Source: Candidatus Paracaedibacter symbiosus (GTDB lineage Bacteria > Pseudomonadota > Alphaproteobacteria > Paracaedibacterales > Paracaedibacteraceae). Taken from it: DNA of 47,640 nt. The stretch lies in assembly GCF_000757605.1 (NCBI RefSeq), contig NZ_JQAK01000002.1, positions 1 to 47,640 on the forward strand, given 5' to 3'. This document shows, in pieces, positions 36,722 to 46,745 of this stretch (positions are counted from its first letter, which is position 1; each line of letters opens with the position of its first letter). The notes under the pieces were generated by a model. That model searched no databases, was not told the origin of the DNA, and was given only the letters and a program-made list of their open reading frames with translations. The position numbers and the translations under genes are program-made.

Positions 36722-38962
36722 ATGAAATCTTTTTCTAGTCTTCTTTTAATCTCTTCCCTCCTTATTTTAAACTTGAACGCTATGGAAAAAGAGGATGACC
36801 TCCAGGGTGACCTTCCTCCTCCCCACAAGAAAATGAGATTAACTCCCACCAGCGAGAAAGAAAAAGTTTACAGTGAGACGACTTCTTTTGAACAGTTACC
36901 ACCCAAAGGGATTGAAAACTTTGAAAGATTGAAATGGTACACTCAGGCTGCTGAGCAAGGTAATGCTCCTGCTCAATGTAGCCTTGGGGGAATGTATCTA
37001 GAAGGCCGTGCAGGAATATCTAAAGGGGCAGAAGCCGATCAGCAAGCTTTCAAATGGTACACTATGGCTGCTGAGCAAGGTAATGCTAATGCTCAAAATA
37101 ACCTTGGGTTTATGTATGCGCAAGGCCGTGCAGGAATACCTCAAGGAGAAGAAGCCGATCAGCAAGCTTTCAAATGGTACACTATGGCTGCTGAGCAAGG
37201 TCATGCTAATGCTCAATGTAGCCTTGGGGGAATGTATCTAGACGGCCGTGCAGGAATACCTAAAGGAGAAGAAGCTGATCATCACGCTGCCAAATGGTTC
37301 ACTCAGGCTGCTGAGCAAGGTAATGCTCCTGCTCAATGTAGCCTTGGGGGAATGTATCTAGAAGGCCGTGCAGGAATACCTCAAGGGCCAGAAGCCGATC
37401 AGCAAGCTTTCAAATGGTACATTATGGCTGCTGAGCAAGGTAATGCTCCTGCTCAATGTAGCCTTGGGATAATGTATCTAGAAGGCCGTGCAGGAATACC
37501 TAAAGGGCCAGAAGCAGATCATCACGCTGTTAAGTGGTTCACTCGGGCTGCTGAGAAAGGTAATGATGCTGCTCAATGTAGCCTTGGGGCAATGTATCGA
37601 GACGGCCGTGCAGGAATACCTAAAGGGCCAGCAGCCGATCATCACGCTGTTAAGTGGTTCACTCAGGCTGCTGAGCAAGGGCTTGCTCCTGCTCAATTAA
37701 ATCTTGGGGCAATGTATCGAGACGGCCGTGCAGGAATACCTAAAGGAGAAGAAGCAGCTCATCACGCTGTTAAGTGGTTCACGAAGGCTGCTGAGCAAGG
37801 TAATGCTCCTGCTCAATTAAATCTTGGGGCAATGTATGAGCAAGGCCGTGCAGGAATACCTAAAGGGCCAGAAGCCGATCAGCACGCTTTTAAATGGTTC
37901 ACTCAGGCCGCTGAGCAAGATAATGCTACTGCTCAATTAAATCTTGGGGCAATGTATGAGCAAGGCCGTGCAGGAATACCTAAAGGAGAAGAAGCCGATC
38001 AGCAAGCTTTCAAATGGTATACGAAGGCTGCTGAGCAAGGTAATGCTCCTGCTCAATGTTGCCTTGGGTTAATATATGCGCAAGGCCATGCAGGAATACC
38101 TAAAGGGCCAGAAGCCGATCAGCACGCTGTTAAGTGGTTCACGAAGGCTGCTGAGCAAGATAGTGCTCCTGCTCAATTTAGCCTTGGGAGAATGTATGAG
38201 ACCGGAAGAGGAGTGACTCAAAATTATCAACAAGCCGTGAAGATGTATACCTCAGCACTAAAACTAGCCCCAAAATCTATACCAGTAAAACAAACTCTTC
38301 AGTCCTTTTTTACTTGTGACTTAACCAACTACAACCCCACCTCAACACTAGAAGGACCACAGACAGATATAGAAAATCTAAAAGGAAGCTTAGAAAGCTT
38401 AAAGGATCACCATATCTTTCTAGAAGGTTTTGCGGGCGGTGGTTTTGGTCATGGTTTTGGTGAAAATTCTTCTCTTAGAACTTTGAGCCACCAAATTGGC
38501 AATCTGAGTGATATTTATATAAAGTTAGTGGCCCAAATTAATGAACCTGGATTTTTGATTAGCTGCCTTATGATGAATCCTACGGCACCAACTCCTTCCC
38601 TGGAAATGGTTGCCAACAAAAAAAGCATCGCTGACTTATATTTTAAACTGAGAGAGGACTTGCCACCCTATCTTTGCTTAAGTTCACCTGATATGGTTGA
38701 CCTTCTAAAATCAGCAAAACTCCATGAGAAATTAGAAGAATTATACGGAGTTTATGAAAGTTCAATCACCATTTTGCAAGAAGTTTCGGCCATTGCCCCA
38801 GGCCAGGACAATATTACTAAAGAAATAAAAGGTATTTTGTTAGGCCTAAAATATGCAAAAGAAAGCCAACATAATTTTTTGAAAGCATTTTTAGAGCCAT
38901 ACTACGCCGCTAATGAGGAATCAGAAAAAAGACTCGCTTTACAAGAAATCATAAAAAACTAA
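36722..38962 (+). CDS. Exported Sel1-repeat protein with eleven near-identical units
   Basis: 746 residues. Signal peptide MKSFSSLLLISSLLILNLNA followed by MEKEDD. Residues about 70-510 are eleven Sel1 units in exact 40-residue register (FKWYTMAAEQGNAPAQCSLG then GMYLEGRAGIPKGPEADQQA), each longer than the common 36-residue unit by an AGIPKG loop; only the last (ETGRGVTQNYQQAVKMY) has the shorter spacing. The C-terminal 230 residues are helical with a glycine-rich patch (GFAGGGFGHGFG) and no family I know. It is probably a secreted or surface binding solenoid. The frame may continue to 39093 if A6 near the stop is really A7. Unit number is likely variable and hard to assemble. Confidence 0.9.
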   Translation: MKSFSSLLLISSLLILNLNAMEKEDDLQGDLPPPHKKMRLTPTSEKEKVYSETTSFEQLPPKGIENFERLKWYTQAAEQGNAPAQCSLGGMYLEGRAGISKGAEADQQAFKWYTMAAEQGNANAQNNLGFMYAQGRAGIPQGEEADQQAFKWYTMAAEQGHANAQCSLGGMYLDGRAGIPKGEEADHHAAKWFTQAAEQGNAPAQCSLGGMYLEGRAGIPQGPEADQQAFKWYIMAAEQGNAPAQCSLGIMYLEGRAGIPKGPEADHHAVKWFTRAAEKGNDAAQCSLGAMYRDGRAGIPKGPAADHHAVKWFTQAAEQGLAPAQLNLGAMYRDGRAGIPKGEEAAHHAVKWFTKAAEQGNAPAQLNLGAMYEQGRAGIPKGPEADQHAFKWFTQAAEQDNATAQLNLGAMYEQGRAGIPKGEEADQQAFKWYTKAAEQGNAPAQCCLGLIYAQGHAGIPKGPEADQHAVKWFTKAAEQDSAPAQFSLGRMYETGRGVTQNYQQAVKMYTSALKLAPKSIPVKQTLQSFFTCDLTNYNPTSTLEGPQTDIENLKGSLESLKDHHIFLEGFAGGGFGHGFGENSSLRTLSHQIGNLSDIYIKLVAQINEPGFLISCLMMNPTAPTPSLEMVANKKSIADLYFKLREDLPPYLCLSSPDMVDLLKSAKLHEKLEELYGVYESSITILQEVSAIAPGQDNITKEIKGILLGLKYAKESQHNFLKAFLEPYYAANEESEKRLALQEIIKN
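36931..38250 (+). repeat. Eleven tandem 120-bp repeats (Sel1 units)
   Basis: Units start at 36931 and every 120 bases after it (AAATGGTAC or AAGTGGTTC...), with blocks such as GCTGCTGAGCAAGGTAATGC repeated almost without change. Such homogeneity points to recent amplification or gene conversion. Confidence 0.93.
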
Positions 38963-39093
38963 AGGAGCACCGTAATACCTTGCAAGATCACAGGGAGCTT
39001 TGCAAAGAAATTAATTCGATGATTCTTGGTATAATTAAAGAATCTGAGGCTTATCGTAATCACCTCTTTATTACAAGAATATGGAATGGATGA
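38963..39093 (+). other. Probable frameshifted C-terminal extension of the Sel1 protein
   Basis: Directly after ...QEIIKN and stop, the next frame is open without a start and reads KKLKEHRNTLQDHRELCKEI then NSMILGIIKESEAY to a TGA at 39091-39093. It continues the charged helix pattern of the annotated end. One extra A in the six-A run before the stop joins it in frame, so the true protein may be about 44 residues longer. Confidence 0.5.
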
Positions 39094-39857
39094 ACTATTA
39101 TATATATTAGCTTTCCGGTACAACTGCTTGCTGATTTATAGAAGAGAAGCAAACAAAAAGTAATAATGAAGAGGAAGTTTCTACATTAAAAACTACTTGG
39201 CGGCTAATCCGCAGGCATCGTCAAGTTGTTGAATGGAATAAGATTTGATTGTAAAAATCTTCCAATAAGAAAAGGAAGATTTTACGATGAGAGATCATTA
39301 CAAAGGGTACCTGATACCCAAAAGTGTTGGTGGGATACGCAGATTGAAGCTTATTATATAGAATATTGTATATTCTTAATTATAAGCATCTTATCCTCAT
39401 ATTAAATACGTTGTTCCATTATTATTCTTTTCATCCCCAGGCAAATCATCCTTTTATGAGATTAGTGGTAACGTTATCCGCGGAGAGAAAAGGGGACTGA
39501 TGATACCTTTTTCTAGAAATAAGAAATTTCTTTAAGGTCGACTGTTTATAATCAACGCCATATTTAAAGTCATAATGAGCAGATTGCCATTTTCATAGAG
39601 ACTATAAGTTCTTTATCTTTTTTAAATGGAGCCATTTCATGGTTCAGTTAAATAAGGAAGTAAATCATAATTCTCTTCAAATTTTTATAAAGTCACCCAT
39701 AAAATTGGTGTGAAAAAATTTCAAAGGGGCGTTTTTCAGAAGACAAAATGAGAAAAAGGGAAAAAGCATCGCTTTTAGAGTGTTTTTTTCGTTGAAATTT
39801 TCTTAACAGTTTCTAAGTATTGCTTAACAAAAAATTAATGTTAGGTTTTTTACTCCC
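39094..39857. other. Intergenic with hairpin and possible transposase stub
   Basis: A hairpin at 39251-39285 (GTAAAAATCTTCC, ten-base loop, GGAAGATTTTAC) lies just before a 24-codon frame at 39287-39361, MRDHYKGYLIPKSVGGIRR, which faintly resembles the start of IS6-type transposases (Y-x-GYRFPxE). A further unstarted frame near 39143-39250 ends LIRRHRQVVEWNKI. I cannot support a gene. The last 150 bases are AT-rich and should contain the promoter of the toxin gene. Confidence 0.3.
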
Positions 39858-42800
39858 ATGATTGTCACTCTTCTCAAACGTATTTTTGTTTATTTTTTAC
39901 TTGTCAATTATCTTCATTTAAGCATCGTCCCGAGTTTTGCAGTTGCTGAAAGCTTAACGTGGAACCATTGGAAGGAAAATGATTTCAAGCTAAAGGTTAG
40001 ACGCAAAGCTGTTTACAGTGAGGAGATAGATGTGCTTCAAGCGGGCATTGAAGTGACTCTCAAATGTAAATCATTCCCCCAGGATATTACCTCAGATAAA
40101 GAGATTCTTTTCCATTCATTTTTGCCTGATGGGGACTCTTTGCCGGAAGATGAACAGAAGAGCAGTTATTTAAGGAGAGTAACTGATCCAGAGATTGGCT
40201 ATATAGGGTATCAATGGCAAACAAAGTATCTCCCGAATTTAAACTTTCTCATTACTCATGACGGTTCTGTGCTGGCAACAGGAAAAAATAATCAGTTAGG
40301 CAGTTTAACCATATCAAGTCATTCAGAGGTTCATTTACAAAACCTCACACTTGCCTCGCTGCAATTAAAAGCCTCAAAAGTTGAGTTTGGCAATCATGTT
40401 GCTTTAACCGAGGCCAAGCTTTATTTAAATGGCCCTAGAGCCCAGGCCGTTGTCAGAAAAGGGGCAACAGTCAACCTTCCCTATCTTTCCCTTTTACAAG
40501 GTACTCTTAAAAATAAAGGGACAATTCGCAATATAAGCGGCACGCACTTGCACGCAGAACAGCATACTACGATCAATAACCAAGGAACTATTGCGACAGA
40601 ATCTTATCTTCATTTTACAGGAAGCGGCATTCTGAATAATCATAAGCGCATTGTCGCCAGTGCTTTGACGGGGAAAGTAAGCGAATTAAATAATTACAAG
40701 AGCATTACTGCTGCGGACATTAACCTATTGATGCTGAATAGGCTGTATAACACTGGAAAGATTGATGGAGAAGACACAAACTCCTTAGCAGTGTTGTCAG
40801 GGGGAGCTGAGAACAAAGGGACAATAAAGGGAAACAGCTATAAAGTCATTGCCCAAGGGAATATTGCTAACAAAGGGAAGGTGACAGGTCAAAGCGGTGT
40901 GATCAAGTCCTTAAGCAACACGGTGGCGAATGAAGGCACAATTGAAGGGGCCTCTATTACGGCAGATCACCTGGTTAATGCTCCCACAGGAAATATCGTA
41001 AAGTCTCACCGTATTGAGGTAAAAGATGCCGAGAATTATGGCGTTCTTGATACGGATAAGTTGATCGTTAAAGAGCGTGGGACCTTCACAAATAGAGCAG
41101 ATATGCTCGTGCGAAGTGTGGCAGGGGGTGGTTCTCTTTATAACCACTCCCATTTGGTTTTGGTGGGGAATACTCAAGGCCCTGCTATTATTGATATTCA
41201 TGAGTTTGTCAATGAAAACGGCTATGGCAAAAAAGCTCTTGTGAAAGGTGGGCATGCTAAAATAGGTGCAGGCGTTGAAAACCTCATCCTGGGACAAGGA
41301 CATGTGAATGTTAATACCTTGATGATTGAAGGCGGAAATACCACCGCTCAATACTCTCAATCAGGAAAAATGAGGGTCTCCCACCTGACAATGAACCAAG
41401 GTCATTTTGCCAATAAAGGCAAGATGATCATAGACACTTTGGATGGAAATATCAGTGATTTTTACAACTATCAAAAGTTGAAAGTTGCTGAGAAGGCTAT
41501 ACTTTCTAACCTTGTCAATGAAGGGATAGCCTCGATTAACCAGCTAAGTGTTACAGGGCAAGGTGTCAATAAGGATAAGCTTACAATAGCTTCAATCGAG
41601 GGAAGTGGATCCTTTGACAACCAAGGGCAATTAGATTTTATTGGCAGCACAGCAGACAACGTCCCTGCAAAGATCGAAGTTGCGGATTTCCTCAATCAAA
41701 CAAATCCTACGCTGGGGCGGGAAGCAACTATCACCGCAGGGTATCTAGACTTGTATGCGACAACCCAAATTTTTACCTTAGGCGCAGGTAATGTTAACAT
41801 AAAAACTCTGTGGATTGAAACAAGCCAGAATATGAATCTTTCCAACGCTGGTCATTTAGAGATCGAAACAGCCTACATGAACCAGAAGGCGTTTCACAAT
41901 ACGGGAACCTTTCGGATTAATGTGCTAGCCGAGGTTCATGAGCTGTATAACCAGGGTCAATTAAGTATTTACCAGAACGCTAGTTTGAATAGGTTCATCA
42001 ATAGTGGCTATGCTCAAGTGTATCAAAAATTGATCCTTCAGCACGCTCTAGAAAACACAGGGCGGCTTGATCTGATTGATGCTGATATCTACGCTAGTAC
42101 TCATAATCTAATAAACCAAGGGATTTTATTGATAAAAGCTGGCCGCAGCGCTACACCCCTTAACCTTATTAATTATGGGACGCTGGCTCTTCATGAGGGG
42201 GGCACCTACGGAACATTAATTAATTATTCTGGTGGCAAAACAGAATTTGACCAAGGTGGCTCCTACAGCTTTGACACCTGGGAAAATCATAATGAATGCC
42301 AGATTAACCTCTATGGCCCGCAGTGGACGATTGCAAAAGCGCCTACCTCAGGAATAGCCACCTCAGGACCCGAAGGAGTAGTTTCAGTTCAAAATATACG
42401 CAGCTCCTCAAAGATCTCTGCCGAAAACACCTTAGTTTATGACTTACCGTCGCCGCATCAAGGAACATGGAAAGCAGACACCCTGGTCTACAAACAACCT
42501 GGGAAAACCCTGACACCTCATAACCTTGTTAATCTGAATGCTCCGCGTTTGGAGGTGGAGGCGGCCAATTTTGAAGTTTCCCAGGCAACTCAACTTTCCA
42601 TGCCCCATTTAGTCTTAAAATTAACTGGCCATCTGCATGTAGATCAGGATTTGGCAGCCAACAAAATGGAAGCGTATGCCAAAGGCGACTTTCGTTGTGG
42701 CCTTCATAATAACGCTCTGGTGCGCCTGACTACAACCGGTCTATTAACTCTTGAGGCTTCCGTTATTGATGCTCGGTACAGTAAAATTTGTGGGGGAGGG

Positions 42801-45800
42801 AATACATTCCTCCACGCCACTCAAGGATCTATCTTTGTAGGCAGTGAGAAGGCTATCCCAGCAGACGCTGGCGCCTATATGACAGCTTACCTTAATGAGT
42901 ATTGGAACAGAGGGCATCCGGGCTCTCGTATCAGCCCTGCGCACCAGTCGGTTACCACCATTCCTTATACTCAAACAATCTCGAATAATGCCTATGTGGC
43001 CAGCCAAGGGCCGCTTATCCTTCAGGCGGATGCGGGTAATCTTTCCATAAGAGGGGAAGTTTTTGCCCAAGAATATCTTTGTCTTGGCGCCAACCTTGAT
43101 CACGGCGTCATTAGCGCGAAGACTGCCAACATTCGTGCCAGAGGGGATATTTATTGTCAGGGGAAAGAATATAATCAAGCTCGTACTTCCATGGTTGATC
43201 TTTCCATCCCAGGGCATTATCTTTATTATCCATCTAGGTCCCTATTCTCTTCGCCTAAAGTAGGACAGACAGACAATCGGTTTAGCTTAGTCAATGAAGA
43301 GGGCAGCACTCTTCAATCTCTCGCAAATATTCATTTTAACACGCAAAGTGTCGTCAATATTGCAAGCGATATCTATGCAGGCCACAGCATTTTCCATAAC
43401 GGTAGGCTTGCTGCTAGCCCGAGCCAACCCTTTAATGGGATTTTTAAAAATGAAGCCTTAAAACCCTACCATTTAGTTTATCTATACTTGGGGATAACAC
43501 ATGCTTTCCCCGATGTCTTGTTTCCTACCGTTCCTGCCCGCGTCATTGCTGGTCAAACGATGAGCATCAATACGGGTCATATTAACTTAACAGGGTCAAC
43601 CAATGCTTTTGTAATCAGCTTTAATGCATCAACCTTGACGGCTAGAAACATTGACCCTATTACGCCAACTGCCCAAGGAGTAAACCATCAAGGGGTAAAC
43701 TCTGCCTATGACACTCACCTGATTCTTGACTTGGTCGAATTGGGTCGGCAATACTATGGCCCCCAGGGGTTCATCAGAGCCTTGCCGGATGGTAGCATTA
43801 CAACGGATGTGCCTGTTTCAGGGGGCCTTATCCCCACTGCCCAACAAATGCTCTTTTACCAGCCAGAGCTCTTTGATGGTACTATTCCGTCCGTTGAGCA
43901 GCTGCAGCAAAACCACACGTCGATCCCAACTTACATTACGGATCCTTTACTACGCTTCATGATTGATCCCTTACCCTTGCAATTTATCTTGCAGCGCGCC
44001 ATGGCAGAGCATGTCGGCACGCTCAACATTGACGGCGTCAGTGGTGAAGCGTTGATGCTCGACTTATTCCATAATGCCGAACAGATGCGCCAACAGCATG
44101 AATCGGGTATCATTTCTCACAAAGAGCTGGCCAGAATAAAAAAGGCGATGATTACTTTTCAGGCTCGCTCCATTCAAAATGAACTTAAAGCAGCTGCGCA
44201 GCTGATCATGCCACGGGAATTCGTTAATCCCCATCGCGATTCTTCTGGCAGTATTACGGCGGGTGATACAATTGATTTGATCTCTAGCGGTGACCAGGAG
44301 CATACCGGCAATCAGGTGGTGGCAAAAAACCGCCTCAAGGTAAAATCGACTGGCGGCAAAATTACTAGAGCCACGGAGAATCAGACCCTTGTTTCTTATC
44401 AACATGGTATAATGGTTCCTCAAGAAGCTGCCGGACGCCAACAGCTGTTTGCTAGCCTCAATGATAATGCGGAGATAGAAGGATTTAATGGATTAGACTC
44501 AACAGGGGTTGCCACCTTCGGCGGAAAGAATGTTATCTTCCGCTCTTCCAATGGACATATAGATCGGCCATTAGTCTCAAAGCACACTGAACTTAAAATT
44601 GAAAAGAAGCGTGGGTTCTTTGGTTCCTCAAGTAAAACCACGACAACAACCACCTATAGCCATCTGCCCAGTACAACAGGGGCGGTTGAGAATGTCATTA
44701 ATGATGTCTCTGGTGGCCAAGGCACTTCCCTCATAGGAACCCAGGTTCACGCCGGGCAGCAGATTGTGTTCGAGGGGGATGCATCGGCAGATATCAACGC
44801 AAAAATCTCCACGAATACGACGGAAGTTGAGGAAAGTAAGAGTGGGATCATGTCTCGTTCCCATCAACGACAGCAGGTTGACCAGCCTTCAGTGACCAAA
44901 GCGCTGTTGAAGGCGGGAGAAAAGATTATCTTTAAGACACCCTCGGCATCATTGACAGGAGTCGATGCCATTACCCCGCTTTTTGTGAACGACACGGCTA
45001 ACGGTCTGACAGTAGGTTCTGCCATTGCGACAAACCGCCAACAGGTGCAGGGCAGTTCGAGTGGCTGGACTGGCCGCACAAAAGTTACGATTGACCGCGG
45101 CGAAGAGATCGCCATCCCCACAGTACTGGAAGTGGACAAGATCGTCTCAACCGCCAGTGCATTGAAGCGGATTGTGACAGATTCTGAAAGGCCTGTGCCC
45201 TTAACGGTGGAAGGTGTGTATGAGGAGACGATCCGCCATTTAGAAAAGTGGAACTATGAGAAGGTGGAATCCAGCCGCTGGAGCAAACCTGTCATGGTAG
45301 CTATCGGCATTGGGATGGCATACTTCGCCGGGCCTTGGGGAGCTTCTGCAGCTAAGGGATTGGGCCTGGGAACGGCCATGGGAACCATGGTATCTGCCGG
45401 TGTGACGGGGCTTGCGTCCATGGCAGGGACGACCTTTGTGGCCAATAATGGTGACTTGGAAGCCACCCTCAAAAACATGACTTCGCGTAACAGTGTCATG
45501 TCTCTAGCAGCACAAGTTGCCAAGGCAGGTCTTATAGGGGCGCCTCCACCCGGATTAAATGCGTCCTTTGGCCAAATTACGAGCTATGCGGCGATGAGTA
45601 CCCTGGTGGGTGGCGGTGTAAACGTAGCATTGGGCCGGGAAAGGGCTAGCGAAGCCTTCCACAATGCCGGGATTAACTTTATCGGTGAAGTGGCAGGCCG
45701 GGTTGGGGCAAATCAGATTAGTCGGATGTATAGCGGCACCCTCCCTGATGGCAGACCTGACCCTAATGGCCGTAGACTGAATTTCTGGACACACAAAGGA

Positions 45801-46745
45801 GCCCACGGAATCGTTGGTCTTGGCCTCGGCGCCCTTCAAGGCGATCCTGTCGCCGGCGCGCTTGGTGGCATGGTGGCTGAGCTTGTCGCTGATCTTACGG
45901 TAGATGATGCTAAAGACATCCGCGCTCGAGTTGATGAAAAAGTAGACAGACAAGGAATCTCTAAAGGTAGCCAAGACTACCAAAACCTCGTCCGTGCAGA
46001 AGTTCAAACAACAATGAACTGGGGCAAACTCGGCGCCGCCGTCGCTGTCGCCCTTGCTGGCCACGATGTCGATGTGGGGGTTGATGTTGCAACGAATGCG
46101 CTTGAGAATAACTTTGTTCCGCTGGTTGCTGTTGGCGTAGCAGCAGTTGAAGCATTGGCTAGTGCAGGTGGAGCCACATTAGCTGCCAGTGCCGGTGTTT
46201 TGACTGCACTAGGCCTTAATGAGTTGGCCAACTCTCTTAAAGAAAATGATGACTCTTCGACCGTTGCCATGGATGCCCATCCCGAAGGGGCCAGATGGGT
46301 TGATGAGGGAGTCACAACTGAAGAGGCAAGATCAAGGCCACTCATTACCCCAACGCCAGAGAGAATGCCAACTTTAGGAGGGTATGAGGGTGCTTCTTCT
46401 GATGTGAGAACTAGAGATGAAGCATATGGCGTGCATAATGGGCCAGATGCGTCGATATTGACAAGCGAAAAGCAAAAAGAGTTCAGTTTATCAAAAGAAG
46501 ATATTGCTAAAGTTTATAAACACGATTGCTTTGGAAAGTTTTACCAAAACAAGGAAGATGAATTGTATTATACAAAAGATCAAGCCAGACATGGCGGCTC
46601 GGCCTGGAAAGTTTATCGTGAAACTGGTAAAGGCCTGGAATGGGAAAAGGATATAGATAAGTTCGGAAAAACAATGGATAAGCATAAAGGGGACACTGGG
46701 AAGTTTATTCCCAAAAAAGACTTAAATGGAGTGAATGGAAAATGA
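39858..46745 (+). CDS. FHA/CdiA-like polymorphic toxin (contact-dependent inhibition type)
   Basis: 2295 residues. An N-terminal leader (LLKRIFVYFLLVNYLHLSIV then PSFAVA) precedes a long beta-helix-like region with recurring N-x-G-x-I patterns (LKNKGTIRNISGTHLH, NNQGTIATESYLHFTG). From about 1590 to 2060 comes a haemagglutinin/DUF637-like region (KKRGFFGSSSKTTTTTTY, GSSSGWTGRTKVTIDRGEEI). ALENN at about 2081-2085 stands where CdiA proteins carry VENN. The variable C-terminus follows and ends in a toxin-like domain (FGKFYQNKEDELYYTKDQAR, HGGSAWKVYRET, KHKGDTGKFIPKKDL) that resembles BECR-fold RNase toxins such as Ntox21; that subfamily is uncertain. No canonical TPS domain (NPNG motif) and no CdiB/TpsB gene are seen here. 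The stop overlaps the next start (ATGA). The C-terminus is more AT-rich than the DUF637 region, as expected of a swapped module. Confidence 0.85.
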   Translation: MIVTLLKRIFVYFLLVNYLHLSIVPSFAVAESLTWNHWKENDFKLKVRRKAVYSEEIDVLQAGIEVTLKCKSFPQDITSDKEILFHSFLPDGDSLPEDEQKSSYLRRVTDPEIGYIGYQWQTKYLPNLNFLITHDGSVLATGKNNQLGSLTISSHSEVHLQNLTLASLQLKASKVEFGNHVALTEAKLYLNGPRAQAVVRKGATVNLPYLSLLQGTLKNKGTIRNISGTHLHAEQHTTINNQGTIATESYLHFTGSGILNNHKRIVASALTGKVSELNNYKSITAADINLLMLNRLYNTGKIDGEDTNSLAVLSGGAENKGTIKGNSYKVIAQGNIANKGKVTGQSGVIKSLSNTVANEGTIEGASITADHLVNAPTGNIVKSHRIEVKDAENYGVLDTDKLIVKERGTFTNRADMLVRSVAGGGSLYNHSHLVLVGNTQGPAIIDIHEFVNENGYGKKALVKGGHAKIGAGVENLILGQGHVNVNTLMIEGGNTTAQYSQSGKMRVSHLTMNQGHFANKGKMIIDTLDGNISDFYNYQKLKVAEKAILSNLVNEGIASINQLSVTGQGVNKDKLTIASIEGSGSFDNQGQLDFIGSTADNVPAKIEVADFLNQTNPTLGREATITAGYLDLYATTQIFTLGAGNVNIKTLWIETSQNMNLSNAGHLEIETAYMNQKAFHNTGTFRINVLAEVHELYNQGQLSIYQNASLNRFINSGYAQVYQKLILQHALENTGRLDLIDADIYASTHNLINQGILLIKAGRSATPLNLINYGTLALHEGGTYGTLINYSGGKTEFDQGGSYSFDTWENHNECQINLYGPQWTIAKAPTSGIATSGPEGVVSVQNIRSSSKISAENTLVYDLPSPHQGTWKADTLVYKQPGKTLTPHNLVNLNAPRLEVEAANFEVSQATQLSMPHLVLKLTGHLHVDQDLAANKMEAYAKGDFRCGLHNNALVRLTTTGLLTLEASVIDARYSKICGGGNTFLHATQGSIFVGSEKAIPADAGAYMTAYLNEYWNRGHPGSRISPAHQSVTTIPYTQTISNNAYVASQGPLILQADAGNLSIRGEVFAQEYLCLGANLDHGVISAKTANIRARGDIYCQGKEYNQARTSMVDLSIPGHYLYYPSRSLFSSPKVGQTDNRFSLVNEEGSTLQSLANIHFNTQSVVNIASDIYAGHSIFHNGRLAASPSQPFNGIFKNEALKPYHLVYLYLGITHAFPDVLFPTVPARVIAGQTMSINTGHINLTGSTNAFVISFNASTLTARNIDPITPTAQGVNHQGVNSAYDTHLILDLVELGRQYYGPQGFIRALPDGSITTDVPVSGGLIPTAQQMLFYQPELFDGTIPSVEQLQQNHTSIPTYITDPLLRFMIDPLPLQFILQRAMAEHVGTLNIDGVSGEALMLDLFHNAEQMRQQHESGIISHKELARIKKAMITFQARSIQNELKAAAQLIMPREFVNPHRDSSGSITAGDTIDLISSGDQEHTGNQVVAKNRLKVKSTGGKITRATENQTLVSYQHGIMVPQEAAGRQQLFASLNDNAEIEGFNGLDSTGVATFGGKNVIFRSSNGHIDRPLVSKHTELKIEKKRGFFGSSSKTTTTTTYSHLPSTTGAVENVINDVSGGQGTSLIGTQVHAGQQIVFEGDASADINAKISTNTTEVEESKSGIMSRSHQRQQVDQPSVTKALLKAGEKIIFKTPSASLTGVDAITPLFVNDTANGLTVGSAIATNRQQVQGSSSGWTGRTKVTIDRGEEIAIPTVLEVDKIVSTASALKRIVTDSERPVPLTVEGVYEETIRHLEKWNYEKVESSRWSKPVMVAIGIGMAYFAGPWGASAAKGLGLGTAMGTMVSAGVTGLASMAGTTFVANNGDLEATLKNMTSRNSVMSLAAQVAKAGLIGAPPPGLNASFGQITSYAAMSTLVGGGVNVALGRERASEAFHNAGINFIGEVAGRVGANQISRMYSGTLPDGRPDPNGRRLNFWTHKGAHGIVGLGLGALQGDPVAGALGGMVAELVADLTVDDAKDIRARVDEKVDRQGISKGSQDYQNLVRAEVQTTMNWGKLGAAVAVALAGHDVDVGVDVATNALENNFVPLVAVGVAAVEALASAGGATLAASAGVLTALGLNELANSLKENDDSSTVAMDAHPEGARWVDEGVTTEEARSRPLITPTPERMPTLGGYEGASSDVRTRDEAYGVHNGPDASILTSEKQKEFSLSKEDIAKVYKHDCFGKFYQNKEDELYYTKDQARHGGSAWKVYRETGKGLEWEKDIDKFGKTMDKHKGDTGKFIPKKDLNGVNGK

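Noticed and set aside
36998-37700. Overlapping frames of about 70 residues on both strands in the Sel1 repeats
   Set aside because: They follow the 120-bp period exactly and are by-products of the tandem repeat.
36931-38250. CRISPR array
   Set aside because: The 120-bp units are coding without spacers and no cas gene is present.
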